From NCBI GenBank assembly GCA_036676295.1, contig JAKFDE010000023.1, forward strand, positions 1-64,000: DNA of 64,000 nt. The letters run 5' to 3'. This DNA is from UBA4416 sp036676295 (GTDB lineage: Bacteria > Bacteroidota > Bacteroidia > B-17B0 > Aurantibacillaceae). The notes beneath the pieces were generated by a model. The model was not told the DNA's origin, searched no databases, and saw nothing but the letters and a program-made list of their open reading frames with translations. Positions 1-8,501 of this stretch are shown here, one piece after another; the stretch's first letter is position 1, and each line of letters starts with the position of its first letter. The translations under genes were made by a program, and so were the position numbers.

Positions 1-627
1 GAGGCATTAAAAGGAAGTAAAGTAAAAGTAGCCTCTGTTTCTACAGCTTTTCCGAGTGGTAACTCAACCATGCAGATTAAACTGTTAGATACCAAATTTG
101 CTTTAGATAATGGCGCCGATGAAATTGATATGGTCATTAGTCGTGGCGAATTTTTAAAAGGCAACTACCAATTTGTGTTTGATGAAATTGCTACAATAAA
201 AGACACTTGCAAAAAATATGACGCTCGCTTAAAAGTAATTTTTGAAACCGGCGAAATTTCAACATTAGATAATGTGCGTAAAGCAAGTGATATTGCGATT
301 TATGCCGGAGCAGATTTTATAAAAACATCAACCGGTAAAATTGGCGTAGCGGCCACCATGCCGGTAACGTTAGTGATGTTAGATGCCATTAAAGATTATT
401 ATTTCAAAACAGGCACGATGGTTGGCATGAAACCTGCCGGTGGTATCAGTACGGCAAAAGGAGCATTACAGTATTTAGTGATGTTACACGAAACATTGGG
501 TAATGCCTGGCTAGATAACAAGTGGTTTCGCTTTGGTGCAAGTTCATTAGCGAACGATCTGATCTTACAATTAGAAAAAGAAGCAAAAGGCGTTTACTAT
601 AGCAAAGATTATATTTCAGTGGACTAA
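1..627 (+). CDS. deoC: deoxyribose-phosphate aldolase, 5' truncated by window edge
   Basis: Class I aldolase that cleaves 2-deoxyribose 5-phosphate to glyceraldehyde 3-phosphate and acetaldehyde, in cytosolic deoxynucleoside catabolism. The reading frame is open from base 1, and the residues before the first internal Met (KVASVSTAFPSGNST) match the DeoC barrel, so the gene begins outside the window. Visible family signatures are GADEIDMVIS and DFIKTSTGK, whose lysine is the expected Schiff-base residue, plus a late MKPAGGIST segment. The C-terminus is intact. It is followed at 733 by an aldehyde dehydrogenase that could oxidise the acetaldehyde or related aldehydes. Family assignment is firm; the partnership is inferred from adjacency. 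Confidence 0.95.
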   Translation, partial: EALKGSKVKVASVSTAFPSGNSTMQIKLLDTKFALDNGADEIDMVISRGEFLKGNYQFVFDEIATIKDTCKKYDARLKVIFETGEISTLDNVRKASDIAIYAGADFIKTSTGKIGVAATMPVTLVMLDAIKDYYFKTGTMVGMKPAGGISTAKGALQYLVMLHETLGNAWLDNKWFRFGASSLANDLILQLEKEAKGVYYSKDYISVD

Positions 628-648
628 TTCGATAATGAGACAATGTGG

Positions 649-712
649 CAATTCGACAATGAGGCTATGTTCAACATTAAGAATAAATACAATTGACAAA
701 TTGTCGAATAGA
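649..712. repeat. AT-rich inverted repeat between deoC and the aldehyde dehydrogenase gene
   Basis: ATTCGACAAT (651-660) is exactly inverted as ATTGTCGAAT (700-709). Related words such as ATTCGATAATGAGACAAT flank it on the left and AATTGACAAATT on the right. The gap could form a weak hairpin in the transcript. It looks like a degenerate intergenic repeat element rather than a terminator, since no T-run follows the stem. Confidence 0.5.
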
Positions 713-732
713 CAAATTAACTAATTAATAAA

Positions 733-2202
733 ATGGCAAAAAAAGAATCTAAAAAAATCGAATACTTTACTGATTGGAAATATGCTCCGGCACCCGAAGC
801 AACCGATCACATTCGTTTACAAAAGCAATACGACTTATTTATCAATGGTAAATTTGTCAAACCAAATTCAGGTAAATATTTCGACACCATTAATCCTGCA
901 ACCGAAGAAAAAATTTCGAGCATAGCAGAGTCTAATGATAAAGATGTGGATAGCGCCGTAAAAGTAGCTCGTGGTGCTTATGATAAAACATGGAGCAAAA
1001 TGCCGGCCAAAGAACGCGCTAAATACATTTACCGTATTGCGCGTTTAATTCAAGAGCGTGCGCGTGAATTATCAGTGATTGAAACATTGGATGGTGGTAA
1101 ATCAATTCGTGAGAGTCGTGATATTGATGTGCCTTTAGCAGCAAATCATTTTTTCTATTACGCTGGTTGGGCCGATAAATTAGAATACGCTTTTCCAAAT
1201 CGCAACCCAAAATCATTGGGCGTTGCAGGACAAGTTATTCCATGGAACTTCCCATTATTAATGGCTGCCTGGAAAATTGCACCGGCTTTAGCTACAGGTA
1301 ATACTGTTGTTTTAAAACCAGCCGAAACAACGTCTTTAACCGCCTTAAAACTTGCTGAGATCATTCAGGAAAGCGGATTACCTGATGGTGTGGTGAACAT
1401 CATTACAGGTCATGGCCCGGTTGGTGCATCAATGGTCAATCATAAAGACATTAATAAAATTGCTTTTACCGGAAGTACCAACGTTGGTAAATGGATCCAA
1501 AAAGCAGTGGCAGGAACGGATAAAAAATTAACGTTGGAACTAGGTGGTAAAGCTGCTAACATTATTTTTGAGGATGCTCCCATCAATCAAGCAGTAGAAG
1601 GAATCGTGAATGGCATCTTCTTTAACCAGGGACACGTATGCTGTGCCGGTTCTCGTTTATTTGTACAAGAAAGCGTTGCCGATGAAGTGATCCGTAAATT
1701 AAAAGATCGTTTAGAGACATTAATTGTTGGCGATCCAATGGATAAGAATACTGACATTGGCGCCATCAATTCTAAAATGCAATTGAATAAGATCAATGAG
1801 TATTTAAAAATTGGCGTGAACGATGGCGCAGAGATGTATCAAAGCTCTTGCTCAATTCCTAAAAAAGGATTCTTTGTTCGTCCTACTTTATTTTTAAACA
1901 CATCACAATCACATCGTATTTCTCAGGAAGAAATTTTTGGGCCGGTGTTAGCAATTCAAACGTTTAGAACAATTGAAGAAGTGATCGAGAAAGCCAACAA
2001 CATTCCTTATGGTTTAAGTGCCGGTGTGTGGACAGATAAAGGTTCTCGCATCTTTAACATGACCACTAAATTACGTGCCGGTGTAGTTTGGGCTAATACC
2101 TATAACAAGTTCGATCCAACATCTCCTTTTGGTGGTTATAAAGAAAGTGGCTTTGGACGTGAAGGTGGTTTACATGGTTTAATGCCGTATTTAAAGTTTT
2201 AA
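733..2202 (+). CDS. NAD(P)-dependent aldehyde dehydrogenase (ALDH16 N-terminal-half-like)
   Basis: Soluble 489-residue aldehyde dehydrogenase, the usual full length. The oxyanion Asn lies in PWNFP (residues 171-175), a FTGSTNVGK cofactor loop near 245-253, the general-base Glu in LELGGK (Glu269), and the nucleophile in NQGHVCCAG (probably Cys303). The C-terminal SPFGGYKESGFGREGG segment is intact. Substrate cannot be read from sequence; downstream position from deoC suggests acetaldehyde or another deoxyribose-derived aldehyde. The next gene encodes a half-length dehydrogenase-like protein, so the pair resembles the two halves of ALDH16. The start ATG follows an A-rich leader without a strong Shine-Dalgarno sequence, as is normal in this phylum. 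Confidence 0.93.
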   Translation: MAKKESKKIEYFTDWKYAPAPEATDHIRLQKQYDLFINGKFVKPNSGKYFDTINPATEEKISSIAESNDKDVDSAVKVARGAYDKTWSKMPAKERAKYIYRIARLIQERARELSVIETLDGGKSIRESRDIDVPLAANHFFYYAGWADKLEYAFPNRNPKSLGVAGQVIPWNFPLLMAAWKIAPALATGNTVVLKPAETTSLTALKLAEIIQESGLPDGVVNIITGHGPVGASMVNHKDINKIAFTGSTNVGKWIQKAVAGTDKKLTLELGGKAANIIFEDAPINQAVEGIVNGIFFNQGHVCCAGSRLFVQESVADEVIRKLKDRLETLIVGDPMDKNTDIGAINSKMQLNKINEYLKIGVNDGAEMYQSSCSIPKKGFFVRPTLFLNTSQSHRISQEEIFGPVLAIQTFRTIEEVIEKANNIPYGLSAGVWTDKGSRIFNMTTKLRAGVVWANTYNKFDPTSPFGGYKESGFGREGGLHGLMPYLKF

Positions 2203-2299
2203 AATCTCACCACAGAGACACAAAGAACACTGAGAAAAATTAAGAAGTTCTATTGAGAAAAACAAATAACGCCTCCGTGTCCTCCGTGACTCCGTGGTG
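2203..2299. repeat. imperfect palindromic intergenic repeat (CACAGAG/CACGGAG type)
   Basis: The left arm begins CACCACAGAGACACAAAG (about 2208-2225). The right arm, read on the minus strand, begins CACCACGGAGTCACGGAG (about 2282-2299). Nearly all differences between the arms are A/G, so G-U pairing would keep a long hairpin in one of the transcripts. The arms enclose an AT-rich loop of roughly 50 bases. The right arm ends in GTGGTG, which produces spurious GTG start codons for the downstream gene. Similar 'CACAGAG' repeats are common in environmental bacterial genomes. Confidence 0.75.
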
Positions 2300-2314
2300 A
2301 AAAAGAAAAAAGAA

Positions 2315-3193
2315 ATGGAAAGAATAGAAGTTTTAAAAACATACAAAATATTTATTGGCGGACAATTTCCTCGTACAGAGAGTGGACGCTATTATCCTTT
2401 AAAATTAAAAAACAACATGACTGTAAACGTAAGTTTATCTTCTCGTAAAGATTTTAGAAATGCCGTAGTAATAGCTCGTGGTGCGTTTAGCGGATGGAGC
2501 TCTCGTGCAGCCTTTAACCGCGGACAAATCTTATATCGCATTGCTGAAATGTTAGAAGGCCGTAAAGAACAATTTTTAGAAGAATTAAAACAGTTAGGTT
2601 ATACAGCGGCGCAAGCTAAAAAAGAAGTGGAGTTAAGCATCGATCGTTTGGTATATTATGCAGGTTGGTGTGATAAATACCAGCAGATGTTTAGTGCAGT
2701 TAACCCGGTTGCTTCTTCTCACTTTAATTTCTCGGTGCCTGAACCAATGGGTGTTGTAGCTATTATGGCTGATGAATCAACTGCATTGCTAGGATTAGTT
2801 TCAGTCGTAGCGCCTTGCATTGCGGGCGGAAATACGTGTATTGTGTTAGCATCAGAAAGCAAACCCACATGTGCTATCACTTTTGCTGAGGTATTAGCAA
2901 CGAGTGATGTTCCGGGCGGTGTAGTAAACATTGTAACAGGTAACAGAAAAGAATTACACTCACATTTTTCATCTCACATGGATGTGAATGCGATCATTAA
3001 TTGCAATTCAGAAAAAGATTTTAATAAAACCATTGGTGAAAATGCTTCCTTAAATGTGAAACGTGTATTTACCTGGAATCACAATTGGGCTGATGAAAAA
3101 GAACAAGGGCCTTATTACATTACTGATCTTCAAGAATTAAAAACAACCTGGCATCCAATTGAAAACATTGGTGTTTCGGGAATCAAATATTAG
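2315..3193 (+). CDS. truncated, catalytically incomplete aldehyde dehydrogenase-like protein (ALDH16 C-terminal-half-like)
   Basis: A 292-residue protein covering only the N-terminal and cofactor-binding part of an aldehyde dehydrogenase (IFIGGQF near the start, EPMGVVAIM, then VPGGVVNIVTGN). It ends before the region that would hold the nucleophilic Cys, so it cannot be a normal dehydrogenase. The ending TTWHPIENIGVSG is not a random frameshift tail. In ALDH16 a full dehydrogenase is fused to just such a shortened, inactive second domain; here the two are separate genes. I chose ATG 2315 over GTG 2294 or 2297, because those GTGs belong to the upstream repeat. Likely a non-catalytic partner of the preceding enzyme; this is inference. 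Confidence 0.85.
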   Translation: MERIEVLKTYKIFIGGQFPRTESGRYYPLKLKNNMTVNVSLSSRKDFRNAVVIARGAFSGWSSRAAFNRGQILYRIAEMLEGRKEQFLEELKQLGYTAAQAKKEVELSIDRLVYYAGWCDKYQQMFSAVNPVASSHFNFSVPEPMGVVAIMADESTALLGLVSVVAPCIAGGNTCIVLASESKPTCAITFAEVLATSDVPGGVVNIVTGNRKELHSHFSSHMDVNAIINCNSEKDFNKTIGENASLNVKRVFTWNHNWADEKEQGPYYITDLQELKTTWHPIENIGVSGIKY

Positions 3194-3208
3194 AACAATT
3201 CACACAAT

Positions 3209-3224
3209 CCCGATAGCTATCGGG
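3209..3224. repeat. perfect 16-bp palindrome CCCGATAGCTATCGGG
   Basis: A fully self-complementary 16-mer lying just after the half-ALDH stop codon and before the terminator hairpin. This word is a frequent intergenic palindrome in Bacteroidota genomes, so it is more likely a dispersed repeat than an operator specific to this locus. Confidence 0.7.
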
Positions 3225-3233
3225 AGCGCAAAG

Positions 3234-3269
3234 AAAAAAGCAAAGGACGAAGAGTTCTTTGCTTTTTTT
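3234..3269. terminator. bidirectional intrinsic terminator
   Basis: A 12-bp perfect stem (AAAAAAGCAAAG at 3234-3245, CTTTGCTTTTTT at 3257-3268) with an 11-base loop. It has a T-run on the plus strand and, by symmetry, on the minus strand. It sits between convergent genes, so it can end both the deoC transcript and the metalloprotease transcript. Confidence 0.85.
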
Positions 3270-3284
3270 GTTTTTCAAACCGCT

Positions 3285-5351
3285 CTACTTATTAATGATC
3301 AACTTTGTATTTCTTGCTCCCGTTTTAGTTAACACTTCCACATTATAAATACCTGTTTCTATTTCCGGATTTATGTCTTGGGTATGATTGCCGCTTGGTT
3401 GAGATTTTACATCGGCTGTATAGATCGTTCTTCCTAACACATCTGTAATACGAATCAAAACATCTTCTTGATTTACTAAAGAATATCTGATCAAAAAATT
3501 TCCCTTGGTTGGGTTAGGATAAAGAACAAGGTCATCTGATTGATCATCATTTTCCTCCACACCAGTAAGCATTTGACCCAGATTGATATTATCTATATAT
3601 AAATTATTACCGCCATCTGTTACGTTTACAATTTTTATCATCACATTAGAATAAGTTGAATACGAGGCTAAACTAATATTTGCTGTTTTCCACACAGTAC
3701 TTGCATCCGGAACATATGGTGTTGTTTGAGTAATGCCTGTTGTTAAATTGGTTCCTGTTCGATAAAATACCTGAGCCCAACTAACACCACAATCTTTCGA
3801 GATCAATACCATCATTTCGTCTGAATAATTTACATCAGATTTTGCATAAGCCCATTTAAAAAACAAATACGGTGTTCCTACAAATGATGTGAAATCAAAT
3901 CTTGGTAAAATTAATGCGTCCGATTGCCCATAATTAGTATTAATCAAATTATTAATTTTTGCAGTGGCAATTCCTTGATACGCAATAGCAATCGTATCGT
4001 GCTCCCAGGTAATTCCACCATCAGGATTATCAATACTAATGCCGTTTGTTGGAAAAGCATCTGATTCAAAATTTTCTGCGTAGGGTAACGCCTGACCAAC
4101 CGGAGGCGTTGTTACATTAATGTAATTATTCAAGATCAAACTATCCGTACCGTAGCTATTAGTAGTGACTAATTTCACCTGAAAATTTCCAATAGACGAA
4201 TACGTTACCGTAGGGTTTGCCACAGCTGATGTAGCGGGACTTCCATTTTGAAAATACCATTGATAGCTTGTAGGATTATTTTGTGACTTATTATAAAACG
4301 TGATCGAATTGCCTATACAAATATTAGGATTAAGCGTCACAAAATCGGCAATCACATTACAGTTACTACTCACGTATCCACTGTCGCAGCCCGTAGAATC
4401 AACATTCCAGCCTTGCCAAATATCCGTTCTAAAACTCATAAGGGTAGCATCCATTCTTTGTTTTTGCCCTGCGGTAAACATGCTCTTACAATTATCATTG
4501 GAGTAATCCATGTAATTTTGAATTTGGTCATTAACATTAGGCACATCATTAGAACAACTATTAATGGTTGGGCAACCAAAATTTGGATTTGCAGCCGGTG
4601 GTGTATCGCAAACATAATCTCCATCAGCACACGTGTCTACACCACAGCCACCATTAAACGTATGGTACAAGCCAAGCCAATGCCCAACTTCGTGAGTGGT
4701 TGTTCTTCCAAGTGATGCAGATGCCGTACCTGTTTTACCAAAGTAATCGTGTCTTACTACAATTCCGTCTTCATCCGGTGGTCCTCCGGGAAATGACGAA
4801 TATCCTGCTGTTCCACTGCCATTATTAATATTTTTAACAACATACATGTTCAGGTAACGTGTATTGTCCCAGTAACTCAATTGCTTTAACATACTTCTCT
4901 GATATGTTTGATGATTAGATAAGGGGCTTTTTATTCTAACAATACCATTACTGCATTTACCTAAAGGATCTTTTTTTGCCAAACAAAATTCTACATCCGT
5001 ATCTACTCCGGTTCCATCACCATTAGTTCCTATTCGTTTTCTATAATCTTCGTTCAACACATCGATCTGGCTTTGTATTTGTGCATCCGAAATATTATTA
5101 GTTCCACCATCGTGTATCACATGAACCACTACTGGAATAATTTTTAAATTGGGATTATGCGATTGCGCTTTTTGTTGTAAGCTGTTTACTGCTTTTTGGA
5201 TCTTATCCTCAGCTATTGCAATTGCTTTCTTATTTGCGTTTTGATACCTGTCAAAATAACAAGGCGCTACATTCTGAGCCATTCCAAAAAAGCTCAGCAA
5301 TACTAAAAATATAACGATACACTGTTTTATCCTTTTGTTAAATACATTCAT
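3285..5351 (-). CDS. secreted M43 (pappalysin/cytophagalysin-type) zinc metalloprotease with PKD domain and T9SS tail
   Basis: 688 residues with an N-terminal signal peptide (hydrophobic run about 10-22, ending FFGMAQN). The zinc-binding motif HEVGHWLGLYH (residues 220-230) and a downstream NYMDYSNDNC segment, the expected Met-turn, place it in the metzincin family M43. A PKD-like domain follows (about 335-415), then a jelly-roll-like region. The last about 75 residues (VLYPNPTKGNF... TKLIINK) form a type A T9SS sorting domain. The product should be exported to the periplasm by Sec and then to the surface or medium by T9SS. Substrate unknown. It is transcribed alone, divergently from leuS, and ends at the shared terminator near 3250. 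Confidence 0.92.
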   Translation of the reverse strand: MNVFNKRIKQCIVIFLVLLSFFGMAQNVAPCYFDRYQNANKKAIAIAEDKIQKAVNSLQQKAQSHNPNLKIIPVVVHVIHDGGTNNISDAQIQSQIDVLNEDYRKRIGTNGDGTGVDTDVEFCLAKKDPLGKCSNGIVRIKSPLSNHQTYQRSMLKQLSYWDNTRYLNMYVVKNINNGSGTAGYSSFPGGPPDEDGIVVRHDYFGKTGTASASLGRTTTHEVGHWLGLYHTFNGGCGVDTCADGDYVCDTPPAANPNFGCPTINSCSNDVPNVNDQIQNYMDYSNDNCKSMFTAGQKQRMDATLMSFRTDIWQGWNVDSTGCDSGYVSSNCNVIADFVTLNPNICIGNSITFYNKSQNNPTSYQWYFQNGSPATSAVANPTVTYSSIGNFQVKLVTTNSYGTDSLILNNYINVTTPPVGQALPYAENFESDAFPTNGISIDNPDGGITWEHDTIAIAYQGIATAKINNLINTNYGQSDALILPRFDFTSFVGTPYLFFKWAYAKSDVNYSDEMMVLISKDCGVSWAQVFYRTGTNLTTGITQTTPYVPDASTVWKTANISLASYSTYSNVMIKIVNVTDGGNNLYIDNINLGQMLTGVEENDDQSDDLVLYPNPTKGNFLIRYSLVNQEDVLIRITDVLGRTIYTADVKSQPSGNHTQDINPEIETGIYNVEVLTKTGARNTKLIINK

Positions 5352-5480
5352 GTGTTGTGATTTAATCTATTACCAATATTATGACTTTTTTTATAATAAT
5401 CGTCTTTTTGACATTAATCTTAAATCTTTCCTTTTCTCTGACAAAAACCTATCTTTACACCTCGCAAAATCAGAGAACAC

Positions 5481-8400
5481 ATGGAATATAATTTTAAAGA
5501 GATAGAACAAAATTGGCAAGCATATTGGGCAAAACATAAAACCTTTGCTGCCGATAATCATTCAACCAAACCTAAGTACTACGTATTGGATATGTTCCCT
5601 TATCCATCCGGTGCAGGGTTGCACGTTGGACATCCTTTAGGATATATTGCTTCTGATATTGTATCACGTTACAAAAGACAAAAAGGGTTTAATGTATTGC
5701 ACCCAATGGGTTATGATAGCTTTGGCTTACCGGCCGAGCAATACGCCATTCAAACAGGACAACATCCAAAAATCACCACCGAACAAAATATTTCTGTTTA
5801 CCGTAAACAATTAGACAAAATAGGTTTTTCATTTGACTGGGACAGAGAAGTAAGAACCTCTGATCCTGAATACTACAAATGGACACAATGGATCTTCATT
5901 CAATTATTTAATTCATGGTACAACAAGAGCACCAATAAAGCAGAGTCCATTGATAGTTTAATTGCTGTTTTTGAAACCAAAGGATTTAACTGCAAATTGG
6001 ATGATACCTTAACCGGAGATGTTGAAAAAGACGTAGCACCTTTTACAGCCGAAGAATGGAAATCATTTGACGAAAAAAAGAAGAGTGACATTTTAATGAA
6101 TTTTCGTATTGCTTACTTAGGCGAAGCTTATGTAAACTGGTGTCCGCAATTAGGAACCGTGTTGGCAAACGATGAAGTAAAGGATGGCGTAAGCGAACGT
6201 GGAGGTTATCCGGTAGAACGCAAGCTTATGAAACAATGGAGCATGCGCATCACTGCTTATGCACAACGATTGTTGGACGGATTGGACACATTAGATTGGA
6301 CAGAAAGTTTAAAAGAATCTCAACGTAACTGGATCGGAAGAAGTGAAGGTTCATCTCTGAAATTCAAAATTGCAGGTCACCCTGAACTTGTTTCAGCATC
6401 TCAATTTATTGAAGTCTTCACCACTCGTCCCGACACCGTATTCGGAGTATCTTTTGTAACACTTGCCCCTGAACATGAGTTGGTAGAACTATTAACTACT
6501 GCCGACAACAAAGCTATTGTTGAAGATTATGTTACCAAAGCAAAAAACAGAAGCGAACGTGAGCGCCAGGCTGATGTCACAAAAATCACCGGTGTATTTA
6601 CAGGTTCTTATGTAGAGCATCCATTCACCGGAAAGCAAATTCCGATCTGGATCGGCGATTATGTATTAGCGGGTTATGGAACAGGTGCTGTGATGGCAGT
6701 TCCGGCACATGATACACGCGATTATAGTTTTGCCAAACATTTCAATTTACCATTGCTTGAAGTTATTGAAGGTGGTGATATTGAAAAAGAAGCATACGAT
6801 GCTAAAGAAGGAAAATTAGTAAACTCTGATTTTTTAAATGGCTTAGAAGTAAAAGCGGCCATGAAAAAGATCATTGCAGAAATTGAAGCGCGCGGTTTAG
6901 GAAAAGGTAAGATCAATTACCGTTTACGTGATGCCGTATTTGGCCGCCAACGCTATTGGGGCGAACCAATTCCGGTATATTACAAAAATGATATTCCTTA
7001 TGTATTAAACGATAACGAATTACCGTTGATCTTACCTGAGGTAGATAAATATTTACCAACCGAAGATGGCGAACCGCCATTGGCACGTGCAGCTTCATCT
7101 TGGAAACACGAAGGAAAATACGATTACGAACATTCTACCATGCCGGGTTGGGCGGGTAGCTCCTGGTATTTTTTGCGTTACATGGATGCGCATAACGGTT
7201 CGGCCTTTGCTGATAAAAAATTAACCGATTACTGGCAACAAGTTGATCTTTACTTAGGCGGCAGCGAACATGCAACCGGCCATTTATTGTATGTGCGTTT
7301 CTGGACGAAATTCTTAAAAGATCTTGGTTACATTAATATTGAAGAACCTGCTAAGAAGTTGATCAATCAAGGAATGATACAAGGCAGAAGTAATTTTGTT
7401 TATCGTTTAAATTTCACTTCTGGTCAAGTAGGTGAAGAAGCTGGTAACAAGAACAAAGAAGAAACAGAGCAGATCCATAAGATGGTACCATCTGTCTTTA
7501 TATCTAAATCAAGGCTCAAAGAATTAGAAAATGATGAGGTAGATTTACATAAAGAAATCCAAACTTTGCTAGAACCATACAGGGTAAAAATTTCCGAAAA
7601 ATTCAATTTGAAGACTTTCTCCTTTTCAATTTCTAAAATGGCGGTGCCAATAAACGTTGATATAAATATTGTAGATAACGATGTATTAGATGTTGAAGCC
7701 TTTAAAAATTGGAGAGAAGATTTCAAAAATTCCGAATTCATTTTAGAAGATGGTAAATATATCTGTGGCGTAGAGATTGAAAAAATGTCTAAGTCAAAAT
7801 ATAACGTTCAAACTCCGGATGACATTTGCGAAAAATTTGGTGCTGATACTTTGCGTTTGTACGAAATGTTCCTAGGGCCTTTAGAACAAAGTAAACCTTG
7901 GAATACTAACGGTATTACCGGTGTTCATGGCTTCTTAAAAAAATTATGGCGCCTGTTCTATATGTCCCCCTCTGGAGGGGGTGTCCGCCAGCTGGCGGAC
8001 GGGGAGGCTGCCTTTAATATTTCTAACGACGAACCAACCAAAGCCGAATTAAAAACTTTACACAAAACCATTAAAAAAGTGGTAGAAGATATTGAACGTT
8101 TTTCTTTTAATACTTCCATCAGTACCTTTATGATCTGTGTGAACGAATTAACGGATGCCAAGTGTAATAAAAAAGCCATTCTTGAGCCTTTATTGATCTG
8201 CTTATCATCTTACGCACCTCACATTACTGAAGAGTTATGGAAACAGTTAGGTAATAAGGAGAGTATTGTGTATGCTACGTTTCCTGAGTATAACGAAGCC
8301 TATTTAGTAGACGATAGCGTGAATTATCCTGTTTCTGTAAATGGTAAATTAAAATTCACATTGGAATTGCCCGCAACATTAACCGTTCAGGAAGTAGAAG

Positions 8401-8501
8401 CCGAAGTGATGAAAAATGAACAAACACACAAACTTTTAGATGGCAAACAACCTAAAAAAGTAATTGTAGTTCATAAGAAAATCGTGAATATGGTGGTTTA
8501 G
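5481..8501 (+). CDS. leuS: leucyl-tRNA synthetase with extra insertions
   Basis: Class I synthetase that charges tRNA-Leu. The HIGH motif is HVGH (residues 48-51), and KMSKS is at 768-772 followed by KYNVQTPDD. The editing domain contains TTRPDTVFG and VPAHDTRDY. At 1006 residues it is clearly longer than E. coli LeuRS (about 860) and than the roughly 940 usual in Bacteroidota. Some extra length is the phylum's inserts (for example the FTAEEW region near 195 and the segment before KMSKS). Additional length comes from a charged stretch about 640-700 and two in-frame pieces that match palindromic repeats: about 299-308 (GHPELVSASQ) and about 829-845. The frame is intact and all key motifs survive, so the enzyme should be functional. 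Confidence 0.97.
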   Translation: MEYNFKEIEQNWQAYWAKHKTFAADNHSTKPKYYVLDMFPYPSGAGLHVGHPLGYIASDIVSRYKRQKGFNVLHPMGYDSFGLPAEQYAIQTGQHPKITTEQNISVYRKQLDKIGFSFDWDREVRTSDPEYYKWTQWIFIQLFNSWYNKSTNKAESIDSLIAVFETKGFNCKLDDTLTGDVEKDVAPFTAEEWKSFDEKKKSDILMNFRIAYLGEAYVNWCPQLGTVLANDEVKDGVSERGGYPVERKLMKQWSMRITAYAQRLLDGLDTLDWTESLKESQRNWIGRSEGSSLKFKIAGHPELVSASQFIEVFTTRPDTVFGVSFVTLAPEHELVELLTTADNKAIVEDYVTKAKNRSERERQADVTKITGVFTGSYVEHPFTGKQIPIWIGDYVLAGYGTGAVMAVPAHDTRDYSFAKHFNLPLLEVIEGGDIEKEAYDAKEGKLVNSDFLNGLEVKAAMKKIIAEIEARGLGKGKINYRLRDAVFGRQRYWGEPIPVYYKNDIPYVLNDNELPLILPEVDKYLPTEDGEPPLARAASSWKHEGKYDYEHSTMPGWAGSSWYFLRYMDAHNGSAFADKKLTDYWQQVDLYLGGSEHATGHLLYVRFWTKFLKDLGYINIEEPAKKLINQGMIQGRSNFVYRLNFTSGQVGEEAGNKNKEETEQIHKMVPSVFISKSRLKELENDEVDLHKEIQTLLEPYRVKISEKFNLKTFSFSISKMAVPINVDINIVDNDVLDVEAFKNWREDFKNSEFILEDGKYICGVEIEKMSKSKYNVQTPDDICEKFGADTLRLYEMFLGPLEQSKPWNTNGITGVHGFLKKLWRLFYMSPSGGGVRQLADGEAAFNISNDEPTKAELKTLHKTIKKVVEDIERFSFNTSISTFMICVNELTDAKCNKKAILEPLLICLSSYAPHITEELWKQLGNKESIVYATFPEYNEAYLVDDSVNYPVSVNGKLKFTLELPATLTVQEVEAEVMKNEQTHKLLDGKQPKKVIVVHKKIVNMVV
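6375..6404. repeat. HPELVS-type repeat arm inside leuS
   Basis: The bases encoding GHPELVSASQ (CACCCTGAACTTGTTTCAGC and flanks) are near-identical to the arms of an intergenic inverted repeat at 27031-27109. Here one arm lies in frame at the entry to the LeuRS editing domain. This peptide is a recognisable translation of a widespread Bacteroidota intergenic repeat. Confidence 0.75.
7966..8009. repeat. double-hairpin GC-rich repeat element inside leuS
   Basis: Two adjoining palindromes lie in the coding frame. CCCCCTC-TG-GAGGGGG (7966-7981) is followed by the perfect 18-mer GTCCGCCAGCTGGCGGAC (7983-8000), then GGGGAGGCT. Base composition jumps from AT-rich to strongly GC-rich for just this stretch. 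It encodes PSGGGVRQLADGEAA within the linker before the anticodon-binding domain, and looks like a dispersed intergenic element captured in frame. Confidence 0.8.

Noticed and set aside
2294..2314. GTG start for the half-ALDH gene
   Set aside because: The GTG codons belong to the right arm of the intergenic palindromic repeat; ATG 2315 begins directly at the conserved domain.
4413..4715. 100-codon frame opposite the metalloprotease
   Set aside because: Shadow of the M43 gene, lying over its zinc-binding region; no domain or start signal.
7424..7741. 105-codon minus-strand frame inside leuS
   Set aside because: It overlaps the KMSKS-proximal insertion of leuS; the leuS frame is intact and has all class I motifs.
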